Assembly: GCF_017591425.1 (NCBI RefSeq)
Contig: NW_024466459.1
Location: forward strand, 1,736,001-1,800,000
Source: Ochotona curzoniae
Taxonomy: Eukaryota; Chordata; Mammalia; Lagomorpha; Ochotonidae
Length of the DNA: 64,000 bases
Direction: 5' to 3'
In this document: in pieces, positions 35,301-41,700 of the stretch
Numbering within the stretch: the stretch's first letter is position 1
How the letters are laid out: each line of letters begins with the position of its first letter
Program-made: the position numbers and the translations under genes
Notes under the pieces: model-generated
What the model was told of the DNA's origin: nothing
What the model saw: only the letters and a program-made list of their open reading frames with translations
Database searches by the model: none

Positions 35301-36355
35301 GTACTACCATTGGTCAAGTGAATGATGATAAAGAGAAGGGATAATGCCATCTCTGTGGCTTGCCATGGGAATCCAAGGAAGCTGGCTTTTCCAGTACACA
35401 TGTAAACGTACACACACACACACCAAGCCCTTGCCATCCTGGCCCACCGCTCTGAGCCCTGGCTCCATCAGTTGGTCTAGTCCAGGAACTGTACCCCTGC
35501 CACACCCAATCCCTGCCTGTTGAAGTGCTCCCAACCAGGGCTTAAGTTCTGCGGTTTCAGCCTGTTCATAGCTCCCTCGCAGAATAGCCCCCCTTGCAGT
35601 CCTGCACCCCCAACCTCTCTCCTGCACCTGGTCTCAGACAAAGCAGAACAAAACCATCCCACCAGCAAGGTGAAGGCTCCAAATCAGTTCTAATGTGGAT
35701 GAGAAACTAGACTTCAGAGACGGGCAGTATCCCGGCTCCCTGAGTGTGAGCGGAAAACGGTGTTGAAATATCAACCCGGAATGGAAATGAGACCCAGCGC
35801 CTGATCTTGATCATTTAGGAGAAAAGGGCTGGGTTAAGAGTGTAAATCATGTCTGGCTTTCACTGAGATTGATAAATGGATTGCATCCTATTCCGAATAA
35901 AGACAACTGGGGTGGGACAGGAAAATGAATGATTTCTAACAGAACAATGACAACCACCACACCACAGAATCACTCTCTTCTTTATCACTTGCATGATCCC
36001 AAGAGATCCACTAGGGTTCAGAAAACAGATGCTGTGTCTGCAATGCAATGGATTAAACCAGGATTTTCCACAAGGATTCCAGATCTCAAATCATGCAGCT
36101 TTCAAGAGTTCTAAAAGCCCCAGAAAAGACCCAACTCAACCCACGCCGAAACATCAGAACTTACAGTTTTCTTGACCTTCAAGGTTCGAACCTGGAAGAT
36201 AAAGAAGAAAGAGGTTGGTCTTAGAAGCGTCCCCGCTCTCATCCATGCTCCTGGGGCCACGATGAAGGGGGCAGAGATGCCAACTCACAGAGCAGCAGCA
36301 CCAGCAGGGCTCCAAGCCGCAGGGAGACCCCTTGGGTCCACGATGCCAGCCACAT
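7088..36355 (-). CDS. PECAM1: PECAM1 (CD31) gene, 14 coding exons, 3' end not found
   Basis: Platelet/endothelial cell adhesion molecule 1, a type I membrane protein of endothelial junctions, platelets and leukocytes. It binds itself through the membrane-distal Ig domains and signals through two cytoplasmic ITIMs that recruit SHP-2 (family knowledge). The sequence shows a signal peptide, six Ig-domain exons, a transmembrane exon and five short cytoplasmic exons, all in the human order with consensus AG/GT borders and one open frame. The coding exons sum to 2167 nt, which is 722 codons plus one base. Nearly every junction is phase 1, so the Ig exons are symmetric; only exons 10 (28 nt) and 11 (74 nt) are asymmetric and compensate for each other. 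The final tail exons (about 17 residues in human) were not located. The gene is divergent from MILR1, about 26 kb away. No frameshift or internal stop was seen, so it looks functional. Confidence 0.97.
7139..11203 (-). other. PECAM1 intron 13 (4.1 kb)
   Basis: GC-moderate, repeat-poor sequence. Several open frames of 100-160 codons on both strands (for example near 8526-9121) have no recognisable domains and overlap each other, so they look like chance openings in GC-rich intron DNA. Confidence 0.7.
11204..11266 (-). CDS. PECAM1: PECAM1 exon 13: first ITIM
   Basis: The 63-nt exon encodes EPLNLDVEYTEVEVSSVDPH plus Arg. VEYTEV fits the ITIM consensus (V/I/L)xYxx(V/I/L) and corresponds to human VQYTEV around Tyr663, which is phosphorylated by Src-family kinases and binds SHP-2 (family knowledge). 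Borders are ACAG|AGCCC and CGAG|GTAAGG. Confidence 0.96.
11267..12249 (-). other. PECAM1 intron 12 (1.0 kb)
   Basis: No repeat or additional exon recognised. Confidence 0.7.
12250..12303 (-). CDS. PECAM1: PECAM1 exon 12: 54-nt cytoplasmic exon
   Basis: This encodes GYSDDVGNHAMKPVNENK across the junctions (human GHNDDVRNHAMKPINDNK). It is exactly 54 nt and phase 1 to phase 1. Borders are CTAG|GTTAC and AAAG|GTAATT. The frame fixes the acceptor, because the alternative AG six bases further in would introduce a stop. Confidence 0.93.
12715..12925 (+). mobile_element. SINE fragment
   Basis: 3' half of a C-type SINE: CATGGGAGACC, CAGTGGATGGAAGATCTCT and TTTTCAAATAAGT, with an A-rich end. Confidence 0.65.
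13800..14143 (+). mobile_element. C-type SINE
   Basis: 'GGTTTGAGTCCTGGCTGCTC', 'ATTGGGAAAGCAGCAGAAGG' and a tail with repeated AAAT units. More diverged than the GGGCCCAGC-headed copies. Confidence 0.75.
14482..14555 (-). CDS. PECAM1: PECAM1 exon 11: cytoplasmic tail
   Basis: The 74-nt exon encodes RPAVPLLNSNNEKVSDPNVE plus VNSHYG, matching human PAVPLLNSNNEKMSDPNMEANSHYG with a few substitutions. Acceptor TTTTAAG, donor GTAAAA. Together with exon 10 it makes 102 nt, a frame-neutral pair. Confidence 0.95.
14556..15216 (-). other. PECAM1 intron 10 (0.66 kb)
   Basis: It contains the donor-proximal minisatellite and a short CA run near 15029-15044. The rest is unremarkable. Confidence 0.75.
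15112..15200. repeat. Minisatellite, 5 units of 19 or 17 bp, beside the exon 10 donor
   Basis: Two copies of ACACAGCCTTCCACGCCCC are followed by three copies of ACACAGCAGCCACGCCC. On the PECAM1 sense strand these read as GTGGGCGTGGCTGCTGTGT-like units, occupying intron 10 from position +17 to +105 after the exon 10 donor. The two unit lengths show that the array expanded in at least two steps. Confidence 0.95.
15217..15244 (-). CDS. PECAM1: PECAM1 exon 10: 28-nt cytoplasmic micro-exon
   Basis: This encodes GKQMPVEMSR across its borders (human AKQMPVEMSR). It is 28 nt, so skipping it alone would shift the frame. The acceptor is TTTTTTGAAG and the donor GTCAGT. A GC-rich minisatellite starts 17 nt into the following intron. 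Confidence 0.93.
15245..16030 (-). other. PECAM1 intron 9 (0.8 kb)
   Basis: Single-copy-looking sequence. No repeat of note was recognised. Confidence 0.7.
16031..16138 (-). CDS. PECAM1: PECAM1 exon 9: transmembrane helix
   Basis: The 108-nt exon encodes VFLAPWQKG, then a hydrophobic helix beginning LIAVVVIGVIIASLIIG, followed by ARCYFLRKAK. The juxtamembrane Cys in 'RCYFL' corresponds to the palmitoylated Cys of human PECAM1 (family knowledge), and the basic RKAK is the stop-transfer cluster. The length equals the human transmembrane exon. Confidence 0.96.
16139..16736 (-). other. PECAM1 intron 8 (0.6 kb)
   Basis: A short intron with no recognisable repeat or RNA gene. Confidence 0.75.
16737..17024 (-). 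CDS. PECAM1: PECAM1 exon 8: Ig domain 6 (membrane-proximal)
   Basis: The 288-nt exon encodes APVEEVRLSILLNEEVETGK to SNTLTVRG. Cysteines are in 'LRCSVKEGTG' and 'YYCTASNRA'; 'GPITYKFYKE' matches human closely. In the family this domain carries the epitopes of several function-modulating antibodies. Borders are TTCCAG and AGAG|GTGAGT. Confidence 0.96.
17224..17656 (+). mobile_element. Young CSINE with an expanded AAAG tail; TSD outside the tail
   Basis: The SINE body runs to about 17548 and its tail has become an AAAG/AAGG array of about 108 bp. AAAATGCACTCTC occurs at 17211-17223 and again at 17657-17669, beyond the array. So the microsatellite grew from the SINE's own tail after insertion. 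On the PECAM1 sense strand it is a pure pyrimidine CTTT tract about 0.5 kb upstream of exon 8. Confidence 0.95.
17549..17660. repeat. (AAAG)n microsatellite
   Basis: Long uninterrupted run of AAAG units, then GGAA/GGGA variants, then AAAG again. The strict purine/pyrimidine strand split allows H-DNA. Confidence 0.98.
18766..19038 (-). CDS. PECAM1: PECAM1 exon 7: Ig domain 5
   Basis: The 273-nt exon encodes EMLSRPRISHNTKSEIIKGE to EIVKVKVIG. Cysteines are in 'VSCQANG' and 'YQCVVDNC'; the extra Cys shortly after the F-strand Cys is also present in human. 'SNDPAVFKD' is identical to human. Borders are TTCTAG and ATAG|GTGAGT. Confidence 0.96.
19538..19830 (+). mobile_element. Diverged C-type SINE
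   Basis: 'GGGCTGGTGCAGTGGCTTGG', 'ATGCCATATGG', 'GAGTCCTGGCTGCTC' and 'ACTAGATGGAAGATTC' in forward order. It is followed at once by a reverse copy. Confidence 0.75.
19836..20170 (-). mobile_element. CSINE, reverse orientation
   Basis: AAAGATTTATTTATTTTATTGG, CAGATATACAGAGAGGAGG, GCAGGGAGCTGGATGGGAAG and TTTAGCTGCTAGGTTATC define the reversed element. Confidence 0.88.
20218..20300. repeat. GAAA/GGGA microsatellite
   Basis: Purine-only tract with GAAAG, GGGAG and GGAAG units. Confidence 0.9.
20310..20575 (+). mobile_element. Diverged SINE
   Basis: 'AGTAGTTAAGGTGCTAG', 'GAGTTCAATTCCTGGCTCC' and 'GTGAGCCAGTTGATGGGAAG' in SINE order. Old copy. Confidence 0.65.
20725..21045 (+). mobile_element. 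SINE with a long poly(A)
   Basis: 'GGGGATAAAGCTGCTGCCTA', 'CTGCACCCATGTGGG', 'CTTTCAAATAAGTAAACC' and an A run at about 21022-21044. Confidence 0.75.
22000..22248 (-). CDS. PECAM1: PECAM1 exon 6: Ig domain 4
   Basis: The 249-nt exon encodes ELFAKPKLEYSSTHLDQGES to SNTVWIVVC. Cysteines are in 'LSCFIPG' and 'MYTCTAS'; 'GAPPANFT' is conserved and holds an N-glycosylation sequon. The F-strand motif is DSGMYTC. Borders are TTCCAG and TGTG|GTGAGT. Confidence 0.96.
22249..24488 (-). other. PECAM1 intron 5 (2.2 kb)
   Basis: It contains an internally deleted LINE-1 in antisense orientation to the gene (about 22630-23404), an L2-like piece near 23.62-23.70 kb, and a MIR-like stretch near 23.88-24.05 kb. 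The rest is single-copy-looking. Confidence 0.75.
22630..23404 (+). mobile_element. LINE-1, internally deleted (5' end joined to 3' end)
   Basis: The first part (CAAG..GGTGGAAT, AGGAAACAGGAAAGGACAG, CAGTGACCAGATATTCCAGC) matches the 5' region of the LINE-1 at 38.4 kb. At about 22835 it jumps to a LINE-1 3' region (GTAATAGCAAAGACATGGAA, GGAATACTACTCAG) and then to the 3' UTR and a poly(A) at about 23390. Both open reading frames are missing. It is antisense to PECAM1 in intron 5, and its flanks resemble an older repeat. Confidence 0.8.
24489..24767 (-). CDS. PECAM1: PECAM1 exon 5: Ig domain 3
   Basis: The 279-nt exon encodes ESFSIPKFHISPQKDQITEG to VSSVMVNITG. Cysteines are in 'IKCTIQ' and 'NYTCKV'; NGNYTC also makes a potential N-glycosylation site. 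The 'EFPEIIIQKDKEIVA' stretch is nearly identical to human. Borders are TTGTAG and ACAG|GTAGGG. Confidence 0.96.
25430..25768 (-). mobile_element. SINE, reverse orientation
   Basis: TTATTTACTTTTAAGATATATT, GGAAAGGCAGATTTATAGA, GCAGGGAGCTGG and ATTTAGCCGCTAGACCATTG. Confidence 0.8.
25772..26112 (-). mobile_element. Diverged SINE, reverse orientation
   Basis: AAGATTTACTTATTTATTTGC, 'CAGTCTCCCACATGGGTGGC' and the head region near 26090. It directly abuts the preceding reverse SINE. Confidence 0.65.
26319..26351. repeat. (GT)n microsatellite
   Basis: About 16 GT units on the plus strand in PECAM1 intron 4. Confidence 0.97.
26526..26837 (-). CDS. PECAM1: PECAM1 exon 4: Ig domain 2
   Basis: The 312-nt exon encodes VPNPRVTLDKKEAIEGGSVT through SDLVTVR. 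Ig cysteines are in 'VNCSV' and 'FQCQV'. 'CSVPEEKAPIHF' is identical to human. The donor is the less common GTCAGG. The acceptor is preceded by a CTTTCTCTTTCTCT tract. Confidence 0.96.
27118..27335 (-). mobile_element. SINE fragment, reverse
   Basis: 'GAACTCAACCCAGATCTCCC' and 'GGCATAAGCAGGAAGCTGGA' in reversed order. Degraded. Confidence 0.6.
27431..27740 (-). mobile_element. SINE, reverse
   Basis: T run, AAGGATTTATTTTTACTAA, GAGTGACACAGAAAGATCTC and 'AGTAGCTTAACCAATTACGG'. Confidence 0.75.
27853..28146 (-). CDS. PECAM1: PECAM1 exon 3: Ig domain 1 (homophilic)
   Basis: This 294-nt exon begins SFTINRIHMEVLPDWTVSNG and ends YQVMVQG. The Ig disulfide cysteines sit in 'LTLQC' and in 'DSGTYKC', the canonical DxGxYxC F-strand motif. 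A potential N-glycosylation site is present in 'NVT'. In the family, domain 1 together with domain 2 carries trans-homophilic binding. Borders are TGTAG at the acceptor and AAG|GTGAG at the donor. Conservation with human is high. Confidence 0.96.
28375..28495 (+). mobile_element. MIR fragment
   Basis: 'CCTTGGGCATGTAACCTCTC' and 'TGAGCTCATCTGTGACTGGA' follow the MIR core (gcaagtca..acctctctgagcctcagtttcc). Confidence 0.65.
29397..29475. repeat. (CATC)n / (TATC)n microsatellite
   Basis: Six CATC units, then a second patch of TATC units after an interruption. Confidence 0.93.
30045..30305 (+). mobile_element. SINE 3' portion
   Basis: 'CCTACTGATAGGCACCCTTG', 'GGGGAGTGAACCAACAGATG' and an A-rich tail. 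Old copy with an uncertain left edge. Confidence 0.6.
30885..31110 (+). mobile_element. MIR
   Basis: 'CAGACTGCCTGAGCCAAAAC', 'TTACTAAGCTTCTCCACATC' and 'AATAACACTAAGTGTGAAGG' track the MIR consensus. A second MIR-like stretch follows near 31.29-31.39 kb. Confidence 0.65.
31900..32226 (+). mobile_element. C-type SINE
   Basis: 'GGCATGGAGTTAAGCTGCCA', 'CATTTGGACAAAACAGTGGA', 'GCCTTTCAAATAAATAAAAC'. Forward orientation, antisense to PECAM1. Confidence 0.7.
32466..32775 (-). mobile_element. CSINE, reverse
   Basis: AAAAAATATTTATTTATTTA, GGAAAGGCAGATC, CAGGGAGCTGCATGGGAAG and GTGAGGATTTAGCTC. Confidence 0.8.
33482..33489. promoter_or_regulatory. Perfect CRE palindrome in PECAM1 intron 2
   Basis: TGACGTCA, the full CREB/ATF site, in a G-rich, repeat-poor part of intron 2. 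Presence is certain; function is not shown by sequence. Confidence 0.4.
36165..36191 (-). CDS. PECAM1: PECAM1 exon 2: 27-nt micro-exon at the mature N terminus
   Basis: This encodes CSNLEGQEN across its borders, matching the human CSSLEGQEN segment that contains the signal cleavage region and the first mature residues. It is exactly 27 nt, flanked by CCAG and GTAAGT, and phase 1 at both ends. It is too short for ordinary gene finders and was placed by frame and homology. Confidence 0.92.
36192..36288 (-). other. PECAM1 intron 1 (97 bp)
   Basis: A very short intron with a GTGAG donor and a TTCTTTATCTTCCAG-type acceptor separates the signal-peptide exon from the 27-nt exon 2. Removing it joins CTCT to GTTCG and restores a Cys codon matching the human leader, which supports both borders. 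Confidence 0.88.
36289..36355 (-). CDS. PECAM1: PECAM1 exon 1: start codon and signal peptide
   Basis: The reading MWLASWTQGVSLRLGALLVL, followed by more leucines, is a typical cleavable signal sequence with one Arg and a leucine-rich core. It aligns with the human PECAM1 leader with one extra residue. The ATG at 36355 is the only in-frame candidate, because an in-frame TAA lies 30 bases upstream. The exon ends in phase 1 at a GTGAGT donor. Confidence 0.93.
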
Positions 36356-36700
36356 CTTGAGCTCGTGGTCTGCCTGACACAGTTAGCTCTGCCTTCGGGC
36401 CATGCCTCTGGGGCAGAAGACCGCACTGCTGCCTCACAGCTGAGAGACCCACCCTGTGGGGAGCAGAAAGCACTAACTTCTCTCAGGGCAGGCAGAGGCA
36501 GGAGGGACTGGCTGTGGTGCTGGGCAGGTAATGGCGAGCATTGCTGGAAATCAGTAACAATGAGGCCTGGGCTGGGCTGATAGTTCTTCAGGAAATGACT
36601 GGCTTTCCTGAGGGACTACTAAACGTAATCCCTTTGTTTAGTTTACAAGGGGTGGGGGCGGCGGGGGGGAAGCAGTGGCACTCGCCTCCTTATTCTTGAC
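36356..36700 (-). promoter_or_regulatory. Candidate PECAM1 promoter and 5' UTR
   Basis: No TATA box is visible, as expected from the TATA-less human promoter. A GATA motif (TGATAG on the plus strand, 36578-36583) and an ETS-type core (AGGAAATG, 36590-36597) lie about 225-240 bp before the ATG, followed by a GC-rich Sp1-like run near 36655-36670. If the 5' UTR is about 200 nt as in human, the GATA site would lie just upstream of the start, matching the known GATA dependence. The placement is inference. Confidence 0.5.
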
Positions 36701-38029
36701 CTTTGTGTCTTGCCTGGGTCTGGGGGTCCATCTCTTGACAGAATGACAGGGGGTTCTCCCTTCCCCCAACCTCTCCTCAAAGTGCTTCTCCTCAGGCAGC
36801 CACCAAAGTCACTCTATGTACCAGAAGCAGACTGGGAGGCCTGCCCTAGCATTTGCTCAGGGAGAGGGGGGTACCAGTGTGGGTGACTTAGGTGGCCAAG
36901 GTCAGCACCCCCTGCAGCCCCAGATACACCCCTAACACTAAGCACATCAATTCCTTCCTTTCCCTGTTGGAAACCTTGTAATGATTCCACTGTGTCCTCC
37001 AGAAAAGTTGGGCTACAATCCCCCGTCAACTGTCCCTTGCCTACCTTTCTAGCCTGGACTCTCTTCACTTCCTTCCTCGTCCCTACATTCTGGCATCATT
37101 TGTTTGTGTCTTCGCCAATGCTGTTCCCCTCTCGGGAACATCCTTTCCCCTGGTTTCTGGTTAATTCCTGCTCTGTTTACACATCATCTCCTACAAGAGT
37201 CTCCTTTGCCATCCCCACACAGAGCTGTTCTTCCTCATTTTTTTTTTCTTTTCTTTTCTAAGATTTCTCCATTTTTATTAGAAAAGTAGATCCACAAAGA
37301 GGAGAGACAGAGAGAAAGATCCTCCATCCTCTGGCCCACTCCCCAAGTGGCCACATTGGCAGGAACAGGGTTCCAAGGCTTTGGGCCATCCTCTACTTCT
37401 TTCCTAGGCCACAAGCAGGGAGGCAGATGGGAAGTGGCGCAGCCAGGACATGAACTGGCACCCACATGAGAGCTTGATGCTGAAGGGGGAGGATTAACCA
37501 ATGCAGCCATTGTGCTGGGTCTACTGCCTTTGCTCTTACCCTAGCCCGTCTCTTGCCCGCCCTTTGCCGGACACAATGCCGTGCAGCCTATCTTTCCTGC
37601 AGATGGACTGCTGGCTCCCTGGTGGTGGGATCAGTGCCTGGAATCAGAAGATGACCAGGAAAAGGTATTAGTAGGATGGGTGACGGTCTAGGTGAGTGGA
37701 GAGAAAGTTACTCCATTACTGTTCCTGAGTGTGCCCTGTGTTTCTAAAATGCCACCCTCCAGGACTTCACAGGGCAAAGCTAAGACAGAGCAGAACTGAG
37801 GGAACACTGACCCCAGGCACTGCAACAGGGGATGCAGGAATCCTAGGCCCCAGCTTCATCTGCTGTGCTGAAACACCCTCCCTTATTCAGCTGTCTTTAA
37901 GCTCTACTGAAGTGTTCTGATAACTGTGATAACATATCTTGAAATCAGATGTCAGCCTGCAAATACCATTCTTTTAAGGAGTCACTGGGGCTATCCTTAG
38001 CCCTCTTCATTTCCGTAAGAATTTTTAGG
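36701..38029. other. PECAM1 upstream flank
   Basis: Mostly unique sequence (36.7-37.22 kb and 37.53-38.03 kb) with one reverse SINE between. No exon or RNA gene recognised. Confidence 0.65.
37232..37523 (-). mobile_element. CSINE, reverse
   Basis: T-rich head, CTAAGATTTCTCC, GAGGAGAGACAGAGAGAAAG, GGCAGATGGGAAGTGGCGCA and the terminal CATTGTGCTGGGTC. Confidence 0.8.
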
Positions 38030-38388
38030 GGGCTAGCAGGGCCCTGACCCCAAGACGGCAGCACCCAGGAAAGCCGGCGGGGCAGCCTCCTGCCAAGGCG
38101 ATGGCGCAGGTGGATGCAGCAGCGTTGGACCGTGGCTAGGTGGACGGTTGGAGGTGCTGGGAGTGGACAGGGCCGTGTAAGGTGCTACTTCCTTGGGGTC
38201 TTGTAGGAGAAGGAGGAAAAGCTGGATGCTCTGCAGGGGATCCTGTTGGCTTTCCTGGAAGAAGATTCTCTTCTGAATATCTGCAAGGAAACTGTGGAAG
38301 GACGGTAGGAATCTCAAAGTGTTGTCCCCAAAATGAAAAAAGAAGATGAGATCCAGGCCATGGCCACCCTCATTGAAAAGCAGGCGTA
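38030..38388 (+). pseudogene. CCDC43 processed pseudogene, 5' half
   Basis: With frameshifts, the sequence reads LGGRLEVLGVDRAV, then EKEEKLDALQGILLAFLEED, then SLLNICKETVEG and KKEDEIQAMATLIEKQA, matching the N-terminal half of coiled-coil protein CCDC43. In-frame stops occur after DRAV, at the start of the EKEEK segment, after VEGR and after KQA. No introns are present although the parent gene is multi-exon, so it is a retrocopy. The ATG may be at 38101, with GC-rich 5' UTR before it. The LINE-1 begins immediately after. Confidence 0.88.
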
Positions 38389-39501
38389 GAGAATCAAGAT
38401 GGTGGAATAGGGTAAGGACATGTTTAAATGGACAGAGAAACATTTAATCAAGATGAAACAGAGAGGACATATTTCAGGAAATAGAAAAGGACAGAACAAC
38501 AGCAGAGGGGTACCTGGAGACTGACAGACACAGGAAAGCAGCGGGCACAGCAGTGTGGTGTTGCAGTGACTGATACTCCAGCACGGCGATCTGAACTCCA
38601 ACAGCAGACGGAACTCCACCAGCAACCAGGTGGGAAGGGACCTGGGAGCTTGGAGGTGAATCCAGACAAAGAAGTGCCCATCCTGCTGGTCCATTTGGTT
38701 TGACCAGGAGCAGAGACAGAGCAACAAATCTCCAACGGGCAGTGCGAGAACAGAGTGGATTTCAAAGCCCAGTCAGCCCCCTACAGCTGAATTGGGCGCC
38801 ATTTTGCATAAAGAGGAAAGGGAAAGGACAGAGCATGCTCTGAGCAGGAAGTGAGCTCATTTCTGACTCGGTGAACTGCAACGACGTGGCATTTTACGGG
38901 TTCCACTCGGGGCAGGTCTGGGTAGCCCTCGGATCTGACGGCCAGCAGATCAAGAACTGTAGTGGTAGCACGTCGGGCGCCATTTTGCTCACAGTGGCAA
39001 AAGCTTTGGGACTGCAGGGGACAACAGTGAACTGCGCATGTGCTGAGCTCACGAGAACTCGCTGAGGTCCTGCAGGAAAATAATACCAACTGCGGCATCG
39101 TACTGGTCAAAATAGGTCCGTGTGGGACTCAGACCTAACATCCAACAGGTTCCAACAAGATCAGCGCCACCAACAACCTAACTAGATACGACACCTGATG
39201 TCTCTCTAATCCTGGGACCTGCTCCAACTGGAAGTGGGAGAAAGTTTGCAAAGACAACAGTGCAGCCTCAGCACGGTATCACAGGAGGAGGAGAGTGGTG
39301 AGCCAAGAGCTGGGCTGTGGAGACCACGGTGGAAATCTGACATAAGAACCCAGACCTGGAACTCGCTGGAGGTTGTGGCACAAGTGGCTGCAAGCAAAAA
39401 GTTATGTACCAACTGCAATAAGTAAAATCGCATTGTAGACCTGTGGGTGACACAGCTTAGAAACCTGCCCCAAGAAGAAAACTCTGAAAAACAGAAGTAC
39501 A

Positions 39502-40636
39502 ATGATTAAGAGCAAAGGAAGAGACAAAGACACAATGAATATTACCAAAAACTCCCCTGCAAGGAAGCAAAACCCTTTGCCAACCTCAGAGTTAACTGAG
39601 GAAGACATCGAGAAAATGGGGCACACCGAATCCATAACACTCATTTTAAAGATTCTGATCAAAAATGAGAAGTTAATGCAAGAGTTCAAAGAATTTAAGG
39701 AAGCAGTAAAGCAAATCAAGGCTGGTATATCAGAAATTAAGAACACAATAGAGAAATTTAAAAGTACAGTGGAGAGTCTCCAAAATAGAATGAAGCAAGC
39801 AGAAGAATCTCAGAATTGGAAGATATCTCCTGTCACCAGGGGGAAGCAAACAAAAGCTAGAAGCAGAGCTGGGTCAGGCCAAAAAAAAAGTATTCAAGAA
39901 TTGAAAAGACACTGGGCCCAGCACGATGGCGCAGTGGTTTAGGTCCTCGCCTTGCACGCCAGGATCCTATATGGGCGCCAATTCTAACCCCGGCAGCCCC
40001 GCTTCCCACCCAGCTCCCTGCGTGTGGCCTGGGAAAGCAGTCCAGGACAGCCCAAAGCTTTGGGACCCTGCACTCGTGTGGGAGAACCGGAAGAGGCTCC
40101 TGGCTTCGGATTGGCTCAGCTCCAACCATTACAGCTGCCTGGGGAGTGAATCATCGGACGGAAGATCTTCCTCTCTGTCTCTCTCCTCTCTGTATATCCG
40201 CCTTTCCAATAAAAATAAAATAAATCTTAAAAAAAAAGAATTAAAAGACACTATTAAGAGGTCAAATATAAGAGTTATGGGAGTCCCGGAAGGTGCAGAA
40301 AGAGAGGCTGAGTTTGCTAATGTATTTAATGAAATAATCAAGGAAAATTTCCCTAATCTGGGGAAAGAATTGGGAAACAAGATCCAGGAGGGGCACAGAA
40401 CTCCCAACAGGCTTGATCAAAAGCGATCTTCACCATGACATATGATAATCAAGCTCTCTTCAATTGAACATAAGGAAAAGATCCTTAAATGTACAAGTGA
40501 AAAAAATCAATTGACATATAAAGGAATGCCAATTAAGCTCACAGGAGACCTCTCACAGGAAACTCTACAGGCAAGAAGAGAACGGAGTGATATATTCCAG
40601 ATTCTAAAAGAAAAAAAAATTGTCGGCCTAGGATAA
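39502..40636 (+). pseudogene. LINE-1 ORF1p remnant, split by a SINE
   Basis: The first part (39502 to 39913) has a Lys/Glu-rich coiled coil (EEDIEKMGHTES, KFKSTVESLQNRMKQAEE). After the SINE the RRM and C-terminal domains follow: IRVMGVPEGAEREAE, FNEIIKENFPNLGKELGNKI, RTPNRLDQKRSSP, a stop, then KLSSIEHKEKIL, TYKGMPIKLTGDLSQETLQA and RRERSDIFQILKEK. These are the conserved LINE-1 ORF1p blocks for RNA binding and chaperone activity. The stop after RSSP and the SINE make it inactive. Confidence 0.88.
39914..40237 (+). mobile_element. CSINE inside LINE-1 ORF1, 16-17 bp TSD
   Basis: Head GGGCCCAGCACGATGGCGCA, tail AATAAAATAAATCTTAAAAA. AGAATTGAAAAGACACT (39897-39913) recurs as AGAATTAAAAGACACT at 40237-40252, with one base lost. 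Confidence 0.95.
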
Positions 40637-40834
40637 CATACCCTGCAAAACTTTCTTTCGTTTTTGAAAATGAAATGAAATTATTCCACAGTAAAAGAAA
40701 AGCTAAAAGAATTTGCCTCTTTTCAGGATGTTCTCTTGACAGAGAAGAGGAATAGCACCTACCAAAACCAAAGACAGGAAGAACATCCCAGTAAAATGAC
40801 AACAGAAGACTAAACCAATGAACAACCCATTCCT

Positions 40835-41129
40835 TTTTTTTTTTTTAAGATTTATTTATTTTTATTACAAAGTCAGATATACAGAGAGGAGGAGAGACAG
40901 AGAGGAAGGCCTTCCTTCCGATGATTCACTCCCCAAGTGAGCCCAAGGGCCGGTACTGTGAGGATCTGAAGCCGGGAACCAGGAACCCAAAGCTTTGGGC
41001 CATCCTCGACTACTTTCCCAGGCCACAAGCAGGGAGCTGGATGGGAAGTGGAGCTGCTGGGATTAGAACCGGCACCATATGGGATCCCGGAGCGTTCAAG
41101 GCAATGACTTTAGCCGCTAGGCCACACCC
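40835..41129 (-). mobile_element. CSINE inside LINE-1, reverse, 15 bp TSD
   Basis: T run, AAGATTTATTTATTTTTATT, and head CTTTAGCCGCTAGGCCACAC. GAACAACCCATTCCT flanks both sides (40820-40834 and 41130-41144). Confidence 0.95.
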
Positions 41130-41419
41130 GAACAACCCATTCCTAAAATGACAGGACCAAAGTACCACCCATACATATTAAACCCTGCATGTAAATGGCT
41201 TAAGCTCAATCAAACATCATAGATTAGTAGACTAGATTAAAAAACAAAACCCATTTGTTTATTGTCTGTAGGAGACACACTTCAAAGATCAGCGGAAACT
41301 ATATCACATGGGTTTTGTTGTTTTCTGTTGGTTTCATCTCTTCAAAACACTTTCTTCTGATTAAATCATTCAATAACTCATAGATCATGCAGTGGCATCA
41401 TTTTCATCAAGAAGGTTCT

Positions 41420-41700
41420 TGATTTTCATTTCTTCAGCTACACATTAGTCATTTAATAGCATGTTGTTTAACTTCTTGGTGTTGTTAATTTCTTTTTTCT
41501 CCCAGATGTTGAGTTTGTTTTGTGGCTCTTCATTTAAGGGGATGTATAGTAACTGTGTAATGGAGACTGTCATATCTAGTAACATGTCATTTAACTTCAT
41601 GGCATTGTAAATTTCCATTTTTCTTTCCATTGTTGATTTTGTATCATGACTTTTCATTAAAGGGAATGTACAGTAGCTGTGAAATGGAGACTAACATCCA
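41420..41700 (+). repeat. Tandem duplication within the LINE-1 3' region
   Basis: Two imperfect units of about 120 bp. Each runs from a TTTAACTTC.T(G)G(C/T).TTG segment through 'TTTTGT.TC/TGGCTCTTCATT'-like sequence to 'ATGTA.AGTA.CTGTG.AATGGAGACT'. They start near 41462 and 41583. Confidence 0.7.

Larger units (their letters stand above)
28147..36164 (-). other. PECAM1 intron 2 (8.0 kb)
   Basis: The largest intron placed. It holds MIR fragments near 28.4 and 30.9-31.4 kb, SINE copies near 30.1, 31.9 and 32.5 kb, an ATCC-type microsatellite near 29.4 kb, an L2/MIR-like piece near 33.39 kb (CACCTGTGCCAGGCACTGG) and a perfect CRE palindrome at 33482. The 33.1-36.1 kb part is otherwise low in repeats and fairly G-rich. 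I see no further exon in it. Confidence 0.8.

Noticed and set aside
39502..39942. Plus-strand open frame of 146 codons as a possible host gene
   Set aside because: It is the N-terminal coiled coil of LINE-1 ORF1p running into an inserted SINE.
41445..41657. Minus-strand open frame of 70 codons
   Set aside because: It is an accidental reading of the duplicated AT-rich LINE-1 3' region in reverse.
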